This document shows positions 61,184-64,000 of a stretch of 64,000 bases of DNA, piece by piece. The notes beneath the pieces are model-generated. The model saw only the letters and a program-made list of their open reading frames with translations. It was not told the origin of the DNA and did not search any database. Where the stretch lies: the NCBI RefSeq assembly GCF_041820985.1, contig NZ_JBGUAU010000023.1:1-64000 (forward strand). Direction: 5' to 3'. Position numbers and translations under genes: made by a program. Within the stretch, counting starts at the first letter, position 1. Each line of letters begins with the position of its first letter. This stretch comes from Evansella sp041820985. Lineage in GTDB: Bacteria > Bacillota > Bacilli > Bacillales > Salisediminibacteriaceae.

Positions 61184-62854
61184 TCACCTCAACACCGACA
61201 ACACTAAGCCTATTACCCCTGTAAAAATCGCGTAATAGAGCATTGGAACGATGGTCATTCTTATAATCGTTCCTTCCTTTCCAACAAGTCCAACTACAGA
61301 AGCTGCTGCAACCACGTTTAGAACACAGATCATATTACCTCCATTAGCTCCTAATATCTGTAGGGAAAGGATAAGCCGAGGGTCAGCTCCGATTTGATCC
61401 GCAACACTCGTCTGAAACAAAGAAAACATCATGTTACTAAAGGTTGCACTACCAGAGATAAACGAGCCCAACGCACCAATGAATGGAGCAACGACAGGCC
61501 AAGCTCCTCCCATTAACGCAGATACTGTGTTCGCTAATTCAAGTGGCATACTGAGCAATCCACTTTCGTTTACACCTGAATTAATAAAAATTCGCACCAT
61601 AGGAACGGCAGTAAATAGTGTGATTGCAGTTCCTACAACCGCTGTACCTGAACGTGTAAATGCAGCCATGGCCATCTTACCGCTCATTCCATGAATAAAT
61701 ATTGTACAAATTACAACGATTAGAAAAACAAAGCCTGGTAAATAAAAGGGCTCTAAATTTGCACTTATATTGGAACCCAAAATATCAGACCAGCCTACTT
61801 GAATACTTCTTAGGAATGTTTTCAAAGGTAAAACTTCTAGTCGTGTTAAAACAAGAATAAAGCCAACAAGCAAGTAAGGAATCCACGCCTTTACTAGTGA
61901 CAATTGAACTCTTGGTTTCATATCCGTATCATTTGCATCTAAATTACCAATCCATCCTTCAAGCCAGTTTTCTCTTTTAGGAAAATCCCATTCCTCTTTT
62001 GGTAACAAGAATCCTTTTTTCACCGCTGGAACCACAATAGCTAGGCCCACTAATCCACCAAAGATAGAAGGGAATTCAGGTCCTAAAAACGTAGCAACGA
62101 GAAAAGCTGGAACAGTAAAACTTAAACCAGCAAAAATGGCAAATTTCCAGATAGCTAGTCCTTCTTTCCATGATTTGTTTTCCCCGAAAAAACGAGTAAG
62201 CATAGCGACAATTATTAGAGGCATGGTTGTTCCAACGATAATGTCAATTTGCATCACTTGTGCAGCTATCTCTCGAAGGAAAAAAAACATACCTCCGCTT
62301 TCCGCTACATACGATTGAGCAACTTGCGTTATTGTTGCGCCTTCCTGCAACCCTTGATCAATCCCGACAATTACGGGAGTACCAACAGCCCCAAAAGAAA
62401 CAGGACTACTATCAGCAATTAACGCTAGAACCACTGCAGCTAGTGGTGGAAAACCAAGCGCTACAAGTAAAGGAGCACCAATTGCAGGTGGTGTTCCAAA
62501 TCCTGCTGCCCCTTCAATAAATGCACCAAATAGCCAGGCAATAATAATTAATTGAACTCTCCGATCCCCTGTTATTCCCATAAAACTCGTTCGAATCGTG
62601 TCTATTGCTCCTGAAAGTTTTAACGTATTTAATAATAAGATCGCCCCAAAAACAATATATAAAATAGAAATACCTACAATGATGCCTTCAATCATGGAAG
62701 CTGCAATAATTTGAAACGGTACTTGCCAATAAACTACAGCTAATACAGCCGTTGCAAATAGACTAATTGCCATTGCTTTCACTGCTGGAAATCGAAATAC
62801 AACAAGAAATAACATGACAGATATAATAGGAGTGAGTGCTACAATCGTCTTCAT
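61184..62854 (-). CDS. lctP: L-lactate permease (LctP/LldP family)
   Basis: A 556-residue inner-membrane lactate/proton symporter with about 12-14 hydrophobic helices. Conserved FGAFIEGAAGFGTPPAIGAPL and ADSSPVSFGAVGTPVIVG are typical of the LctP family, as is the C-terminal LQILGANGGNMICVLNVVAA. ATG at 62854 lies 6-7 nt after AAAGGAA; the ATG at 62860 is too close to that site. Monocistronic; no adjacent lactate dehydrogenase. Confidence 0.94.
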   Translation of the reverse strand: MKTIVALTPIISVMLFLVVFRFPAVKAMAISLFATAVLAVVYWQVPFQIIAASMIEGIIVGISILYIVFGAILLLNTLKLSGAIDTIRTSFMGITGDRRVQLIIIAWLFGAFIEGAAGFGTPPAIGAPLLVALGFPPLAAVVLALIADSSPVSFGAVGTPVIVGIDQGLQEGATITQVAQSYVAESGGMFFFLREIAAQVMQIDIIVGTTMPLIIVAMLTRFFGENKSWKEGLAIWKFAIFAGLSFTVPAFLVATFLGPEFPSIFGGLVGLAIVVPAVKKGFLLPKEEWDFPKRENWLEGWIGNLDANDTDMKPRVQLSLVKAWIPYLLVGFILVLTRLEVLPLKTFLRSIQVGWSDILGSNISANLEPFYLPGFVFLIVVICTIFIHGMSGKMAMAAFTRSGTAVVGTAITLFTAVPMVRIFINSGVNESGLLSMPLELANTVSALMGGAWPVVAPFIGALGSFISGSATFSNMMFSLFQTSVADQIGADPRLILSLQILGANGGNMICVLNVVAAASVVGLVGKEGTIIRMTIVPMLYYAIFTGVIGLVLSVLR

Positions 62855-63047
62855 ATCCATTTCCTTTCTTTATGTAAAATCTATTAAATACTTAGCTTAT
62901 CGCAAAGTACTTAATAGCAACAACATAGGTTTTATGCTTTACCCCTTTAGAAGGTTAAGTATTTCTTATGTATAAAAAGCATGTAAGAGACCTCTATACA
63001 TACTTGTTACATTCCCCTATTCCACCCTAATTTATGAAAAATGTAGT

Positions 63048-63866
63048 TCATCTCTCTTTATTTCCCTGAAGCCAACGGTCAATTAAATCCATAGTAAAGC
63101 CCTTTTGATATAACTGCTGCTTTATCCGTTGATTTTGTTCCCACTCATCATATTTACTAAACTTCTTAAGTGCCTTTTCTCCTTGCTTATTCAGCGCCGT
63201 CCATTCAACATCTTCTACATCTTGCTCTTTCAAACTAACCTCTATGGCCTCATTGATAACATTGGAAGTATATCCTTTCTGAAGCAAAAATTGATATAGC
63301 TTTTGTTTTCTCATGCGTAGACCATCAGAACGATAACTAGAAGATTTTTTGATTGCAACAGCAATCGCATTATCTATTTGTTCTTGTAGCGGATATTCTT
63401 GAAGTGCTACATCAATTCGTTTTTGAGAAATTCCCTTTTCATACAATTCTTGCTCAATAAGCTTAGGACCTTTTTTCTGTGTGTTTTTTTTCGTTCGAAC
63501 AAAAGCATTAGCGAACATTTGATCATCCAAAAACTGTAGCTCCTTTAGTCTGTCTAAAATTTGTAGAGCCTTCTCGTTTGGGATATCCATATCTTTTAGA
63601 TAATCCAATACCTCTTTTTCCGAGCGCATCCGATAGGAAAGATAGTTTAGCGTTTTTTGAAAAGCTTTATCTATATTATCCTCCGAGCGAATTGTTTCAA
63701 TATCTTCTTCCGACAATTCTAATCCTTTGCTTAAGTGACGACGTATTAAAATGTCCTCTGAGACAGTAAAACCGTACTGCTCTTCCTTGGATTTTGGATC
63801 TGTTATGTATACGTGAAATCTATCTTTTCTTTTTTTAGCAATTGTTATTTTGGATATTATGGGCAT
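63048..63866 (-). CDS. recX: recombination regulator RecX
   Basis: A 272-residue modulator of RecA filaments. It consists of tandem three-helix repeats: LSYRMRSEKEVLDYLKDMDI, LKELQFLDDQMFANAFVR, GPKLIEQELYEKGISQKRID and a C-terminal repeat ending KGFTMDLIDRWLQ. The length is typical of Bacillus RecX (about 264-270), longer than the E. coli form. ATG follows AAGGAGGTGAG. Located near yfhH as in B. subtilis. Confidence 0.95.
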   Translation of the reverse strand: MPIISKITIAKKRKDRFHVYITDPKSKEEQYGFTVSEDILIRRHLSKGLELSEEDIETIRSEDNIDKAFQKTLNYLSYRMRSEKEVLDYLKDMDIPNEKALQILDRLKELQFLDDQMFANAFVRTKKNTQKKGPKLIEQELYEKGISQKRIDVALQEYPLQEQIDNAIAVAIKKSSSYRSDGLRMRKQKLYQFLLQKGYTSNVINEAIEVSLKEQDVEDVEWTALNKQGEKALKKFSKYDEWEQNQRIKQQLYQKGFTMDLIDRWLQGNKER

Positions 63867-64000
63867 GCTCTCACCTCCTCCTTATACTATCATATCTACC
63901 TTGAAAATACGTATCACAGACTATCTAGTAATACTAACTTTGTTGTTTATTATTCCATTCGATTCAGCCCACTCCTTTCCAGTGGGGAGTTGCTGAGCCT

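Overview
The window looks like a chromosomal segment of a low-GC, endospore-forming Bacillaceae bacterium. Two small acid-soluble spore protein genes are present (sspE, sspK). The gene order follows, interrupted and in reverse orientation, the Bacillus subtilis backbone ygxA-ygzB-perR ... ygaF(bcp) ... gsaB ... ygaE ... ygaD-ygaC ... sspE-fabL-yfhS ... mutY-yfhP ... yfhJ-sspK-yfhH ... recX. Most genes have strong AGGAGG-type ribosome binding sites, and several start with TTG or GTG. No tRNA, prophage, transposase or CRISPR-Cas genes were seen. No ribosomal RNA gene is visible, but the first 230 bases carry two or three tandem near-consensus promoters firing leftward, as expected just upstream of an rRNA operon lying outside the left edge.

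Layout. 0-4 kb: rrn-type promoters, ygxA, ygzB, perR with its own Per box, and a small operon of a 2-hydroxyacid dehydrogenase plus a DarA-like PII protein. 4-9 kb: a GntR(YtrA-type)/ATPase/permease operon and two tandem paralogous lipoproteins. 9-18 kb: a large unknown membrane protein, bcp, a K+ channel, a 1.1-kb tandem array, a cluster of small orphan membrane proteins (one frameshifted), and a three-gene ABC-2 exporter operon. 18-25 kb: gsaB and a stand-alone glutamate synthase large subunit. 25-31.5 kb: a BceRSAB-type antimicrobial-peptide sensing and resistance operon, then ygaE. 31.6-40.6 kb: a carbohydrate uptake locus (YesMN-type two-component pair, solute-binding lipoprotein, divergent LplB/LplC-type permeases, a GH43 glycosidase). 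41-48 kb: ygaD, ntdP(ygaC), a DUF3939-like gene, a 1-kb tandem array, sspE, fabL, yfhS and a quinone reductase. 48-56.5 kb: DUF4181 protein, paired half-size chromate transporters, gamma-glutamyltransferase, fruRKA and a 90-bp tandem array. 56.5-64 kb: SDR-mutY operon, yfhP, yfhJ, sspK, yfhH, lactate permease and recX.

The most unusual feature is the intergenic DNA. At least six intergenic spaces hold tandem arrays whose period is about 52 bp (49-53 bp apart from one 61-bp step), from two copies up to about 21. Each unit contains one inverted repeat of roughly 22-35 nt. The sequences are mostly unrelated between loci, except that the arrays at 40.9 and 44.3 kb are clearly related. Two more arrays have different periods: 21 bp (11 units, upstream of gsaB) and exactly 90 bp (6 units, upstream of fruR, each with a 12-bp-stem palindrome). 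None shows coding evidence and none has adjacent cas-like genes. I regard this repeated architecture as the best candidate for something undescribed. Calls are from reading alone; no database search was possible.
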